Origin: an uncultured Oscillospiraceae bacterium
GTDB taxonomy: Bacteria > Bacillota > Clostridia > Oscillospirales > Acutalibacteraceae
Assembly (NCBI GenBank): GCA_900547275.1
Contig: URGA01000074.1
Location: forward strand, 1 to 9,333
Direction: 5' to 3'
Length of the DNA stretch: 9,333 nucleotides
Shown here: positions 1 through 5,523 of the stretch, in pieces
Layout of the letters: each line of letters opens with the position of its first letter
How positions within the stretch are numbered: the stretch's first letter is position 1
Notes under the pieces: generated by a model
Database searches by the model: none
Told to the model about the DNA's origin: nothing
The model's input: only the letters and a program-made list of their open reading frames with translations
Position numbers and translations under genes: made by a program

Positions 1-68
1 GCCAGCACCTTGGAGTACACCTCAGGCAATATGTCTGCGTCCACCATAACATAATGCACTTTACGCAT
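1..68 (-). CDS. Probable ACT-domain (PheB/UPF0735-like) protein, N-terminal fragment
   Basis: Only the first 22 codons are inside the window; the gene runs off the left edge. The start is the ATG at 68-66, because an AGGTGGTG ribosome binding site lies about 6-8 nt before it. An upstream in-frame ATG at 95-93 has no such site. The visible peptide begins MRKVHYVMVDADILPEV and continues YSKVL. The pattern of a short beta strand followed by D-x-x-x-LPEV-(Y/F)-x-KV resembles the N-terminus of PheB-like ACT-domain proteins of Bacillota, where an AraC-like helix-turn-helix and then an ACT domain normally follow. Those proteins are thought to act in amino-acid-responsive regulation and often neighbour hom or pheA. 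The assignment rests on a very short match from memory, so it is tentative. Confidence 0.5.
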   Translation of the reverse strand, partial: MRKVHYVMVDADILPEVYSKVL

Positions 69-70
69 AG

Positions 71-114
71 AGTGTTCACCACCTATGGACATTTGTCTTG
101 CTCTCGCGAACACT
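71..114 (-). promoter_or_regulatory. Inverted repeat in the 5' leader of the ACT-domain gene
   Basis: On the minus strand AGTGTTC (114-108) near the mRNA 5' end is perfectly complementary to GAACACT (77-71), which lies between the ribosome binding site and the start codon. The pairing extends to 9 bp if one G-U pair is allowed, and the loop is about 30 nt. If formed, the hairpin would hide the end of the ribosome binding site. This could be a translational control element or a chance repeat. Confidence 0.3.
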
Positions 115-119
115 TAAGT

Positions 120-148
120 ATATTAGCACTATTCATTGCGATAATCAA
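120..148 (-). promoter_or_regulatory. Promoter of the leftward ACT-domain gene
   Basis: Read on the minus strand, a -35 element TTGATT (148-143) is separated by exactly 17 bp from a -10 element TAATAT (125-120). The predicted transcription start is near 113, giving a leader of about 45 nt before the ATG at 68. Spacing and match to the sigma-A consensus are good. The assignment is by sequence only. Confidence 0.55.
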
Positions 149-199
149 GACCCAATTTCAAATTTTTGGCTTATTTCATATATTTTGCACAGATTATAC

Positions 200-228
200 T
201 TGAATAATAGACGTATATGCTCTAAAAT
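200..228 (+). promoter_or_regulatory. Promoter of the YtvI-like permease gene
   Basis: A -35 element TTGAAT (200-205), a 17-bp spacer and a -10 element TAAAAT (223-228) form a good sigma-A-like promoter. The predicted start is near 235, about 28 nt before the ATG at 263. A ribosome binding site, AAGGAA, lies at 249-254. If the gene is a true sporulation gene, a sporulation sigma factor promoter would be expected instead or as well; none was recognised. Confidence 0.5.
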
Positions 229-262
229 AAACATATAAAAAATTTGATAAGGAACGATAATT

Positions 263-1411
263 ATGAACGAAAAAGTTGCTAAACGGCGTGACACGCTTAT
301 CAACATTGCATATATAGCAGCCATACTTGCGATTTTATATCTTTTTTTCAAGTACTGTTTTTGGGTTGCGGCTCCGTTTGTGCTGACATTTCTTTTTGCA
401 GTAATTAACCAGAGACCTCTTCGCTGGCTGGACAAAAAAACTAATAACAAATGCCACTCGCTGTGGTCTTTTTTGATAGTTTTGTTTTCAATTTGCGTTG
501 TAGTGGTTCCGATTATACTTTTGCTCATGCGGCTGTTTAAGGAAATTTCAAGTTTTATAACTTACCTTACCGGTCAGCTGGACGACCTTCCTACTTTCCT
601 GGCAATGATTGAAAACAGCCTGCTGGACTTTCTTAAATTCCTGCCCGACGGAATATATACTTCTGTTTCCCAGTCAATCAGCAATTTCTTCGGAAATCTG
701 ATAAATGACTTTGATATAACAAAAATCGGAATTGATATGGACACTATCAAAGGCGGTATCACCAGCGGCGTTTCAGGGGTTTTTAACGTAGTTAAAAGCG
801 TTCCCTCAGTACTGCTTGCGCTTGTAATCGGAATAATCGCCTGGATTTTCTTTACAAAAGATTACAATATGATCGTCGGATTTATCCGCAGACAGCTTCC
901 TGAGAAAAACAAAAATCTGCTTTCCGAAACGAAGCAGATATTCTCAAACACTATTGTCAAAATGATAAGAGCATACGCAATTATCATGTTTATCACTTTC
1001 TGCGAGCTTTTCATTGGCATGACAATAATGACGGCAGTGGGAATAATGCACAACTCTTATATTCTGGTAATTGCCATCGCCATTGCAATATTCGATATTC
1101 TCCCTGTTGCGGGCTCAGGAGGAATTCTTCTTCCGTGGTCGCTGTTCAGTTTTATTACCGGTGACATCGCGCAAGGTATAGGACTTATTGTATTGTACCT
1201 TATCATAACAGTTGTCAGACAGTATATCGAACCTAAAATCGTAGGAAATACTCTCGGAGTTCACCCGCTGGTTACACTTATGGGTCTTTACTTCGGTCTT
1301 AAGATTTTCGGATTTATGGGTATGTTCATAGTGCCACTTGCTCTTATGATAATTAAAGCATTCAACGACAGCGGGAGAATACATTTATACAATTCCCCAG
1401 ACAGAAAATAA
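263..1411 (+). CDS. ytvI: AI-2E/PerM-family membrane protein, YtvI-like (sporulation)
   Basis: A 382-residue polytopic membrane protein of the AI-2E transporter (PerM, UPF0118) superfamily. Hydrophobic segments lie at about 15-30, 33-48, 67-90, 182-198, 236-260, 265-280, 287-300, 304-319 and 338-365. An amphipathic, weakly hydrophobic region (about 91-180) between the third and fourth segments is typical of the family. Family landmarks near the C-terminus are DILPVAGSGGILLPW (278-292) and Y-IEPKI-VG-xx-LGVHPL (321-336). Length and motifs fit the sporulation membrane protein YtvI best (about 370 aa), although the wider family includes exporters and Na+/H+ antiporters, so the transported substrate is unknown. 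The start is set by AAGGAA 8 nt upstream. The gene is monocistronic, with its own promoter and terminator. The family name should not be read as evidence for quorum sensing. Confidence 0.85.
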   Translation: MNEKVAKRRDTLINIAYIAAILAILYLFFKYCFWVAAPFVLTFLFAVINQRPLRWLDKKTNNKCHSLWSFLIVLFSICVVVVPIILLLMRLFKEISSFITYLTGQLDDLPTFLAMIENSLLDFLKFLPDGIYTSVSQSISNFFGNLINDFDITKIGIDMDTIKGGITSGVSGVFNVVKSVPSVLLALVIGIIAWIFFTKDYNMIVGFIRRQLPEKNKNLLSETKQIFSNTIVKMIRAYAIIMFITFCELFIGMTIMTAVGIMHNSYILVIAIAIAIFDILPVAGSGGILLPWSLFSFITGDIAQGIGLIVLYLIITVVRQYIEPKIVGNTLGVHPLVTLMGLYFGLKIFGFMGMFIVPLALMIIKAFNDSGRIHLYNSPDRK

Positions 1412-1426
1412 ACACAATAAACATTT

Positions 1427-1457
1427 AAGAGACAGGGCTGATGTCCCTGTCTCTTTT
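1427..1457 (+). terminator. Intrinsic terminator of the ytvI-like gene
   Basis: A perfect 11-bp stem, AAGAGACAGGG (1427-1437) with CCCTGTCTCTT (1445-1455), encloses a 7-nt loop and is followed by TTTT and a longer T-rich stretch to about 1480. It lies 16 nt after the stop codon. Read leftward it is followed only by a broken T-tract, so it would end the convergent gene at 1479-1850 less efficiently. Confidence 0.85.
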
Positions 1458-1478
1458 CATTTCTTTTTCGATTTTTTC

Positions 1479-1850
1479 TTAAAAATGCTCAACCACTAAT
1501 TTCTTATATAACTTATCAAATAATATTACCCAGACGGAAGCCGTTCTGTCAGTTTTGCTGATTTCGGAATACTCGCCGCCGTCCATATTACCGATAATAA
1601 AATTTTTGCCTTTTATAATTCTGCCGCCGATAATATTTTTATCTGCTTTCTTGAAGTCAACAGGCTCTTTACTTTCCCCTCCAAACGCAAAAACTACAGC
1701 AAAGCAGTCATTTTTCGAATATATTTTCATACAGTCGCTTTCGCCGAATACTGTCAACGACGGTTCGTAATACTCGGAGCACATATGAACGATTTCAAAC
1801 GACAAGGCAAAGAAAACCAATAAAAAAAGCAACGCCGATATTCTTTTCAT
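1479..1850 (-). CDS. Hypothetical exported or membrane-anchored protein
   Basis: A 123-residue protein that I do not recognise. Residues 1-3 are MKR, followed by a hydrophobic stretch (about 4-21, ISALLFLLVFFALSF and on), consistent with a signal peptide or a single N-terminal anchor; the rest would then lie outside the membrane. No lipobox is seen before Cys24. Other cysteines are at 40 and 49. The remainder is a mixed beta-like domain with lysine-rich turns and no motif I can name. The ATG at 1850 is chosen because GAGAGGTG stands 6 nt upstream. A GTG three codons earlier overlaps that ribosome binding site and is unlikely to be used. The gene is divergent from the small XRE regulator across a 93-bp region with two dyads, so XRE control of this gene is a reasonable inference. 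Its function is unknown. Confidence 0.7.
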   Translation of the reverse strand: MKRISALLFLLVFFALSFEIVHMCSEYYEPSLTVFGESDCMKIYSKNDCFAVVFAFGGESKEPVDFKKADKNIIGGRIIKGKNFIIGNMDGGEYSEISKTDRTASVWVILFDKLYKKLVVEHF

Positions 1851-1869
1851 ATAATGCACCTCTCAGTAA

Positions 1870-1898
1870 ATTTTAGCGGATTATGCGCTAAATGTCAA
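1870..1898 (-). promoter_or_regulatory. Promoter of the exported-protein gene
   Basis: On the minus strand a consensus -35 TTGACA (1898-1893) is followed after 17 bp by a -10 element TAAAAT (1875-1870). Transcription would begin near 1863, leaving a leader of only about 13 nt that is almost entirely ribosome binding site. The whole spacer is occupied by the dyad at 1872-1892. This is one of the strongest promoters in the window by consensus match. Confidence 0.7.
1872..1892. promoter_or_regulatory. Dyad 1, putative XRE operator
   Basis: A 21-bp imperfect palindrome centred at 1882. The 7-bp arms TTTAGCG (1872-1878) and CGCTAAA (1886-1892) are perfect complements, and only the 1879/1885 pair mismatches. 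It fills the spacer and touches the -10 element of the leftward promoter, so a bound protein would block RNA polymerase. It shares the 8-mer TAGCGGAT with dyad 2, offset by 25 bp. Confidence 0.5.
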
Positions 1899-1899
1899 T

Positions 1900-1914
1900 A
1901 GCGGATATTCCGCT
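1900..1914. promoter_or_regulatory. Dyad 2, putative XRE operator
   Basis: A 15-bp palindrome centred at 1907 with perfect 6-bp arms, AGCGGA (1900-1905) and TCCGCT (1909-1914), around TAT. It ends 5 bp before a TATACT -10 element of the rightward xre promoter. Autoregulation by the adjacent XRE protein is inferred from position and the shared half-site, not shown. Confidence 0.5.
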
Positions 1915-1918
1915 GGGA

Positions 1919-1924
1919 TATACT
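1919..1924 (+). promoter_or_regulatory. -10 element of the xre promoter
   Basis: TATACT at 1919-1924 lies 20 bp before the ATG at 1944 and predicts a start near 1931, directly at the ribosome binding site. No good -35 hexamer is found 16-18 bp upstream (the sequence there is CAATAG or similar), so this promoter looks weaker than the facing one or may need help. Confidence 0.4.
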
Positions 1925-1943
1925 TAAATCGGAGGTGGCAATT

Positions 1944-2156
1944 ATGTATCCGCGAATCCGTGATTTAAGAGAAGACAACGACCTTAAGCAACGAGAACTT
2001 GCCGAAATACTTAACTGCTCCCAGCGGGTATACAGTAATTACGAAAGAGGAGATCTTGATATTCCCACCGAAATTCTGATTAAACTTGCTGATAATTACG
2101 ACGTTTCAGTTGATTACATTTTAGGCAGAACGGACAATAAAAAAACAAACAGATAG
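1944..2156 (+). CDS. Small XRE-family helix-turn-helix regulator
   Basis: A 70-residue single-domain DNA-binding protein of the Cro/C1 (XRE) family. The helix-turn-helix runs from about residue 15 to 36: KQRELAEIL forms helix 2 and SQRVYSNYERG the recognition helix. It is followed by the usual IPTEILIKLADNYDVSVDYILGRT ending, given here in parts: IPTEILIKLAD (40-50) and VSVDYILG (54-61). There is no effector or dimerisation domain beyond the HTH bundle, as in small phage-like or SinR-like repressors. The ATG at 1944 is preceded by GGAGGTGG with 5-6 nt spacing; an in-frame GTG at 1935 is part of that site. It is divergent from the exported-protein gene and flanked by palindromes, so it probably represses itself and that neighbour. 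No phage or toxin-antitoxin genes are nearby. Confidence 0.85.
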   Translation: MYPRIRDLREDNDLKQRELAEILNCSQRVYSNYERGDLDIPTEILIKLADNYDVSVDYILGRTDNKKTNR

Positions 2157-2161
2157 AGCAA

Positions 2162-2196
2162 AAGGCGGCTGATTTGTCAGCCGCCTTAATTTTTTT
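2162..2196. terminator. Bidirectional terminator between xre and the feo operon
   Basis: A perfect 11-bp GC-rich stem, AAGGCGGCTGA (2162-2172) with TCAGCCGCCTT (2177-2187), has a 4-nt loop. It is followed by AA and seven T residues on the plus strand, and by TTTT on the minus strand. It begins 5 nt after the xre stop codon and also lies about 50 nt beyond the last gene of the leftward feo operon, so it can serve both. Confidence 0.85.
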
Positions 2197-2245
2197 GCGA
2201 ACGTCGGCAAAGTAACGCCCGCCAGGAGAGGAAGTATAAGTATTA

Positions 2246-2422
2246 TTATTTTTTATGGCACATTGAACATGAGGGGCATCCTTCACAGGAATTTCCGCAG
2301 CTGCAAGAGCCTTTACCCTTTTTTCGGTCGCGGTGCAATTTTAAAATAATTCCTGCAATTAACGCCAAAACAATTGCGCCCACTATAATTGTGCCCCAGT
2401 TTTGGGCTAAAAAATCAAGCAT
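2246..2422 (-). CDS. FeoB-associated Cys-rich membrane protein
   Basis: A 58-residue protein beginning MLDFLAQNWGTIIVGAIV. One transmembrane helix (about 11-28) is followed by a basic stretch, KLHRDRKKGKG (28-38), and a C-terminal tail with six cysteines at 40, 42, 46, 49, 52 and 55, forming C-x-C-x3-C-x2-C-x2-C-x2-C. This matches the known family of small FeoB-associated Cys-rich membrane proteins, found downstream of feoB in many Firmicutes. The positive-inside rule puts the Cys tail in the cytoplasm, where it could bind Fe2+ emerging from FeoB or help assemble the complex; the exact role is not established. An AGGGTG ribosome binding site precedes the ATG. The gap to the feoB stop codon is 18 nt, so it is the last gene of the feo operon. 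Confidence 0.88.
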   Translation of the reverse strand: MLDFLAQNWGTIIVGAIVLALIAGIILKLHRDRKKGKGSCSCGNSCEGCPSCSMCHKK

Positions 2423-2440
2423 AATATCACCCTGACTTTC

Positions 2441-4858
2441 TTATGATTTAACTTTCATCTTCGATTTTGAACTGCTTTTTATAAGGAGTTTTTCGCTCTC
2501 CTTGTAAGGTTTGAAAAGCATATACATCATCAGCGCCAGAAGAGCCACAGCGACAATAACGCCTACTGCGTTGCCCTGACCTGAAAACAGCATTCCCAGC
2601 TGGTAAACTATAAGAGATACGGCGTAAGCAAATCCGCACTGATAACCGATAGCAAACCAAGTCCACTTCGGCGAGTTCATCTCTCTGCGAATAGCGCCGA
2701 TTGCGGCGAAGCAGGGAGCGCAAAGCAGATTGAATATCAGGAATGAATAAGCCGCAAGTGCGCTCATGCCTTCAAAATCAAGCACTCCGAATACGCCTAC
2801 AACCTCTTCCTTTGCAACAAGTCCCATTATTGTTGCTATTGTCGCTTTAATGCTTCCGAAACCGAGAGGAACGAATACCCAGCGGAGAACGTTGCCTATC
2901 ATTCCCAAAACGCTGTTTTCCAATTCCATATCTATATCAAAACCAAAGCCGCCGGCGGACAACGTGCCGAAATGAGAACCTGCCCAAATCAGAATAGATG
3001 ACAGCAGAATGATTGTTCCGGCTTTACGCATGAAGGATGAAGCACGTTCCCACATTGAGCGAAGCACGTTGCCCACAGTCGGCCAATGGTAAGCCGGCAG
3101 TTCCATAACAAACGGCGCAGGGTCGCCAGAAAACATTTTCGTCTTTTTCAGCATAATTCCCGAAACGACGATTGCGGCGATTCCGATGAAATACGCGCTG
3201 GGGGCAACCCAGCCTGCGCCGTGAAACAGCGCGCCTGCAATCAAAGCGATTATAGGCAGTTTTGCGCTGCACGGTATAAAAGTAGTTGTCATAACCGTCA
3301 TACGGCGGTCACGCTCATTTTCAATAGTTCTTGATGCCATAATTCCGGGAACACCGCATCCCGTTCCGATAAGCATCGGGATAAAGGATTTTCCGGAAAG
3401 GCCGAAACGACGGAACACACGGTCCATGACGAACGCAATACGCGCCATATAGCCGCAGGACTCAAGAAATGCAAGGAAGAAGAAAAGCACAAGCATCTGG
3501 GGAACAAAGCCCAGAACAGCGCCTACGCCGCCAACGATACCGTCCAGAACGAGGCTCTTGAGCCATTCGGCGCAATTAACTGCGTTCAATCCTCTTTCCA
3601 CAAGTACAGGAATACCGGGAACGTAAACTCCGTAATCAGCAGTATCAGGAGCATTCTCCATAGCCAAATCGTACGTTTCGGATATGTCGTATCCCGCTTC
3701 TGCAAGTGCATCGCCATAAGAGCCGTAAGCCTCGTCAAATGCGGCAAAATCATTTTCTTTTGCGGCGGCAAGCACATCTTCTGCACCTGCAACATCCGCA
3801 CCAGCGGCCGATTCAAGAGCGGTCATAACGTCGGGGGTAAATATCGTTTTTTCAGCATATTCGTTCATCGCCTCCTGATATTCAGCGCTGCCCGTAATAT
3901 GCCAGCCGTCGCCGAACACTCCGTCGTTTGCCCAGTCAGTCGCCCAGGTTCCTACCGTAGTTACAGAAATAAAGTAAACTAAAAACATTACAGCGGCAAA
4001 TATCGGCAATGCCAGAAATCTGTTTGTAACAACTTTGTCGATTTTATCCGAGGTGCTTAGTTTCCCCTTACGTTTTGAGCGGTAACAGCTTTTGATTACA
4101 GACGCTATGTAAACATATCTCTCATTAGTAATAATACTTTCAGCGTCATCGTCCAGCTCGGTCTCAGCGGCTGTAATGTCCTCTTCAATATGGTTCATTA
4201 CGTTATCGGGAAGATTTAAGTTCTGTAAAACCTTGTCGTCCCTCTCAAAAATCTTTATTGCGTACCACCTCTGGCGCTCCTGGGGCATATCGTGGACAGC
4301 CGCTTCCTCAATATGAGCAAGGGCATGTTCAACAACTCCAGAAAAGCGATGCTGAGGTTCTGTGCTTCCGCTTTCGGCGGCTCTTACAGCCGCCTGAGCC
4401 GCTTCCATAACGCCGCTGCCTTTAAGAGCGGAAATTTCCACAACGGGGCATCCAAGTTGGCGTGACAACTCATTTGTATCTATTTTATCGCCGTTGCGCT
4501 TTACAATGTCCATCATGTTTACGGCAATAACAGTGGGGATACCCAATTCCGTAAGCTGAGTTGTAAGATAAAGGTTTCTCTCAAGGTTGGTGCCGTCAAT
4601 GATATTTAATATCGCATCCGGCTGCTCGTTAATAAGATAATTACGGGCAACAACCTCCTCCAAAGTATACGGAGACAGCGAGTATATACCGGGCAAATCC
4701 GTTACAGTCACATTGCTGTGCTTTTTCAGCTTTCCCTCTTTTTTCTCAACCGTTACACCAGGCCAGTTTCCCACAAACTGATTTGAACCGGTCAAAGCGT
4801 TAAAAAGTGTTGTTTTGCCGCAGTTTGGATTGCCGGCAAGCGCAATTTTAATCTCCAT
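2441..4858 (-). CDS. feoB: Ferrous iron transport protein B
   Basis: An 805-residue inner-membrane Fe2+ transporter with an N-terminal cytoplasmic GTPase. G motifs are visible: G1 GNPNCGKT (9-16), the switch I threonine in VTVE (35-38), G3 DLPG (54-57), G4 NMMD (114-117) and G5 SALKGSG (143-149). A helical GDI-like linker follows (about 170-265), then the membrane domain from about 281. Two Gate segments contain the conserved motifs GCGVPGIMASR (500-510) and PCSAKLP (529-535), the latter with the conserved cysteine. Between TM1 (281-302) and the GIVGGVGAVL region (440-449) there is an extracytoplasmic insertion, about 303-412, that is very acidic. The ATG at 4858 has AAAGGA 9 nt upstream. It is preceded by two feoA genes and followed by the Cys-rich peptide gene. 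A GTTAG-N6-CTAAC box lies in its upstream gap. Confidence 0.97.
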   Translation of the reverse strand: MEIKIALAGNPNCGKTTLFNALTGSNQFVGNWPGVTVEKKEGKLKKHSNVTVTDLPGIYSLSPYTLEEVVARNYLINEQPDAILNIIDGTNLERNLYLTTQLTELGIPTVIAVNMMDIVKRNGDKIDTNELSRQLGCPVVEISALKGSGVMEAAQAAVRAAESGSTEPQHRFSGVVEHALAHIEEAAVHDMPQERQRWYAIKIFERDDKVLQNLNLPDNVMNHIEEDITAAETELDDDAESIITNERYVYIASVIKSCYRSKRKGKLSTSDKIDKVVTNRFLALPIFAAVMFLVYFISVTTVGTWATDWANDGVFGDGWHITGSAEYQEAMNEYAEKTIFTPDVMTALESAAGADVAGAEDVLAAAKENDFAAFDEAYGSYGDALAEAGYDISETYDLAMENAPDTADYGVYVPGIPVLVERGLNAVNCAEWLKSLVLDGIVGGVGAVLGFVPQMLVLFFFLAFLESCGYMARIAFVMDRVFRRFGLSGKSFIPMLIGTGCGVPGIMASRTIENERDRRMTVMTTTFIPCSAKLPIIALIAGALFHGAGWVAPSAYFIGIAAIVVSGIMLKKTKMFSGDPAPFVMELPAYHWPTVGNVLRSMWERASSFMRKAGTIILLSSILIWAGSHFGTLSAGGFGFDIDMELENSVLGMIGNVLRWVFVPLGFGSIKATIATIMGLVAKEEVVGVFGVLDFEGMSALAAYSFLIFNLLCAPCFAAIGAIRREMNSPKWTWFAIGYQCGFAYAVSLIVYQLGMLFSGQGNAVGVIVAVALLALMMYMLFKPYKESEKLLIKSSSKSKMKVKS

Positions 4859-4910
4859 TTTGTTGTTTCCTTTCTCTGTTGCTGATTTACAGATTTAACA
4901 GTGCAAATGT

Positions 4911-4926
4911 GTTAGTTATAACTAAC
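4911..4926. promoter_or_regulatory. DtxR-type box 1, upstream of feoB
   Basis: A perfect 16-bp palindrome, GTTAGTTATAACTAAC, of the form GTTAG-N6-CTAAC that recurs twice before feoA1. It lies 52 bp upstream of the feoB start in the 121-bp feoA2-feoB gap. Overlapping -10-like sequences (TATAAC, TAACAC) exist on the minus strand but no convincing -35 goes with them. It may control an internal feoB promoter. Confidence 0.6.
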
Positions 4927-4941
4927 CATATAACCAAAGAA

Positions 4942-4961
4942 GAAAGGGCTTTCGCCCATTC
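4942..4961 (-). terminator. Weak hairpin after feoA2, possible partial terminator
   Basis: On the minus strand GGGC-GAAA-GCCC (4957-4946) forms a GC stem with a GNRA tetraloop. It extends to eight positions with one T-T mismatch (GAAT with TTTC) and is followed by a pyrimidine-rich CTTCTTT. It lies 19-38 nt past the feoA2 stop codon. It could reduce read-through into feoB or act as an mRNA processing or stability element. Confidence 0.4.
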
Positions 4962-4979
4962 CCCTGTTTTTACAGAAAA

Positions 4980-5201
4980 TTATTCAACCTCTATCATTTC
5001 CGCATCCGCTTTTCTCAAAGAAAGTTCATAACCGCGGACAGTTATTTCGATAGGATCGCCCAGCGGAGCCACTTTGCGCACATGAACGCCTACTCCCCTT
5101 GTTATTCCCATATCCATAATACGGCGTTTTACAGCGCCTTCGCCGTGAAGCTTTACAACGGTTGCATCTTCACCTACGCCGACTTGTCTTAATGTTTTCA
5201 T
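4980..5201 (-). CDS. feoA: FeoA-family protein, second copy
   Basis: A 73-residue cytoplasmic SH3-like FeoA protein, starting MKTLRQVGVGEDATVVKL. The FeoA pattern is clear: the G-E-G-x-x-K-R-R-I-M-D-MG-I-T-x-G turn (about 20-36), then V-x-V-RKVAPLGDPIEI (39-53), and the closing GYELSLRKADAEMIEVE (57-73). FeoA binds the cytoplasmic part of FeoB and supports Fe2+ uptake. The start is the ATG at 5201 because AAGGAGG lies 8 nt upstream. A longer in-frame ATG at 5234 lacks a site and would add 11 unrelated residues containing the translated ribosome binding site. The gap to feoA1 is 36 nt, and feoB follows 121 nt downstream. This copy is closer to the FeoA usually found directly before feoB. Confidence 0.93.
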   Translation of the reverse strand: MKTLRQVGVGEDATVVKLHGEGAVKRRIMDMGITRGVGVHVRKVAPLGDPIEITVRGYELSLRKADAEMIEVE

Positions 5202-5237
5202 CGTTCGTCCTCCTTGAATATCTGCTTCAATCATTTA

Positions 5238-5450
5238 TCAGACCATTATCTTTCCGGCCATTTCCCTGCTTATCGCAATTCTTGATTCCTTTATATTTAC
5301 TATCAAATTGCCGCCGATCTTGGCAATAACAGTTACGCTTGAGCCGGGCACAAATCCCAAATTCTCAAGATGAGTTCTAACCTGAGAATTACCGCCCACT
5401 TTGCGTATCATGTTCTCCTCTCCGGGAGAAGCTAAAACTAATGGCATCAT
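5238..5450 (-). CDS. feoA: FeoA-family protein, first copy
   Basis: A 70-residue FeoA-domain protein, starting MMPLVLASPGEENMIRKVGG. The core HLENLGFVPGSSVTVIAKIG (27-46) followed by NLIVNIKESRIAISREMA (48-65) is the normal FeoA SH3-like fold, ending in KIMV. It is the first gene of the feo operon. AAGGGA precedes tandem ATG codons at 5450 and 5447; the first is taken. It is clearly diverged from the second copy, so the pair is not a recent duplication. Tandem feoA genes are common in Clostridia, but the division of labour between them is not established. Its promoter carries two DtxR-type boxes. Confidence 0.92.
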   Translation of the reverse strand: MMPLVLASPGEENMIRKVGGNSQVRTHLENLGFVPGSSVTVIAKIGGNLIVNIKESRIAISREMAGKIMV

Positions 5451-5474
5451 ATAACATCCCTTCTTACCATTTAT

Positions 5475-5489
5475 TCCGGATAAACCGGA
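5475..5489 (-). promoter_or_regulatory. Small hairpin in the feo mRNA leader
   Basis: TCCGG (5489-5485 on the minus strand) and CCGGA (5479-5475) form a perfect 5-bp GC-rich stem with a 5-nt loop within the roughly 67-nt leader of the feo transcript. There is no T-tract, so it is not a terminator. Its role, if any, is unknown. Confidence 0.25.
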
Positions 5490-5500
5490 CTGTTAAAAGG

Positions 5501-5516
5501 GTTAGTCTTTTCTAAC
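5501..5516. promoter_or_regulatory. DtxR-type box 2, feoA1 leader
   Basis: GTTAG (5501-5505), a 6-bp spacer TCTTTT and CTAAC (5512-5516); the arms extend to GGTTAG/CTAACC (5500-5517). It lies just downstream of the predicted feoA1 transcription start (near 5517), where a bound repressor would block early elongation. Its centre is exactly 25 bp from that of box 3. Confidence 0.65.
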
Positions 5517-5523
5517 CGTCTAT

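Noticed and set aside
263..1411. Quorum-sensing AI-2 exporter
   Set aside because: The family name is historical; the C-terminal motifs fit sporulation YtvI better, and no lux-type gene is nearby.
1872..1892. Dyad 1 as a fourth DtxR-type box, since it contains TTAG and CTAA
   Set aside because: The TTAG and CTAA elements are 11 bp apart instead of 6, and the arms are TTTAGCG/CGCTAAA rather than GTTAG/CTAAC; it fits the XRE pair better.
1944..2156. Toxin-antitoxin antitoxin or prophage repressor role for the XRE protein
   Set aside because: No toxin-like partner, integrase or phage gene is adjacent; the divergent partner has an export signal and no toxin motif that I recognise.
5202..5234. 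Longer feoA2 start at an ATG at 5234
   Set aside because: It would translate the AAGGAGG ribosome binding site of the ATG at 5201 and add residues not found in FeoA.
5451..5523. Riboswitch in the feo leader
   Set aside because: The leader is only about 67 nt with one 5-bp hairpin and no conserved metal-riboswitch architecture; a protein operator explains the region better.
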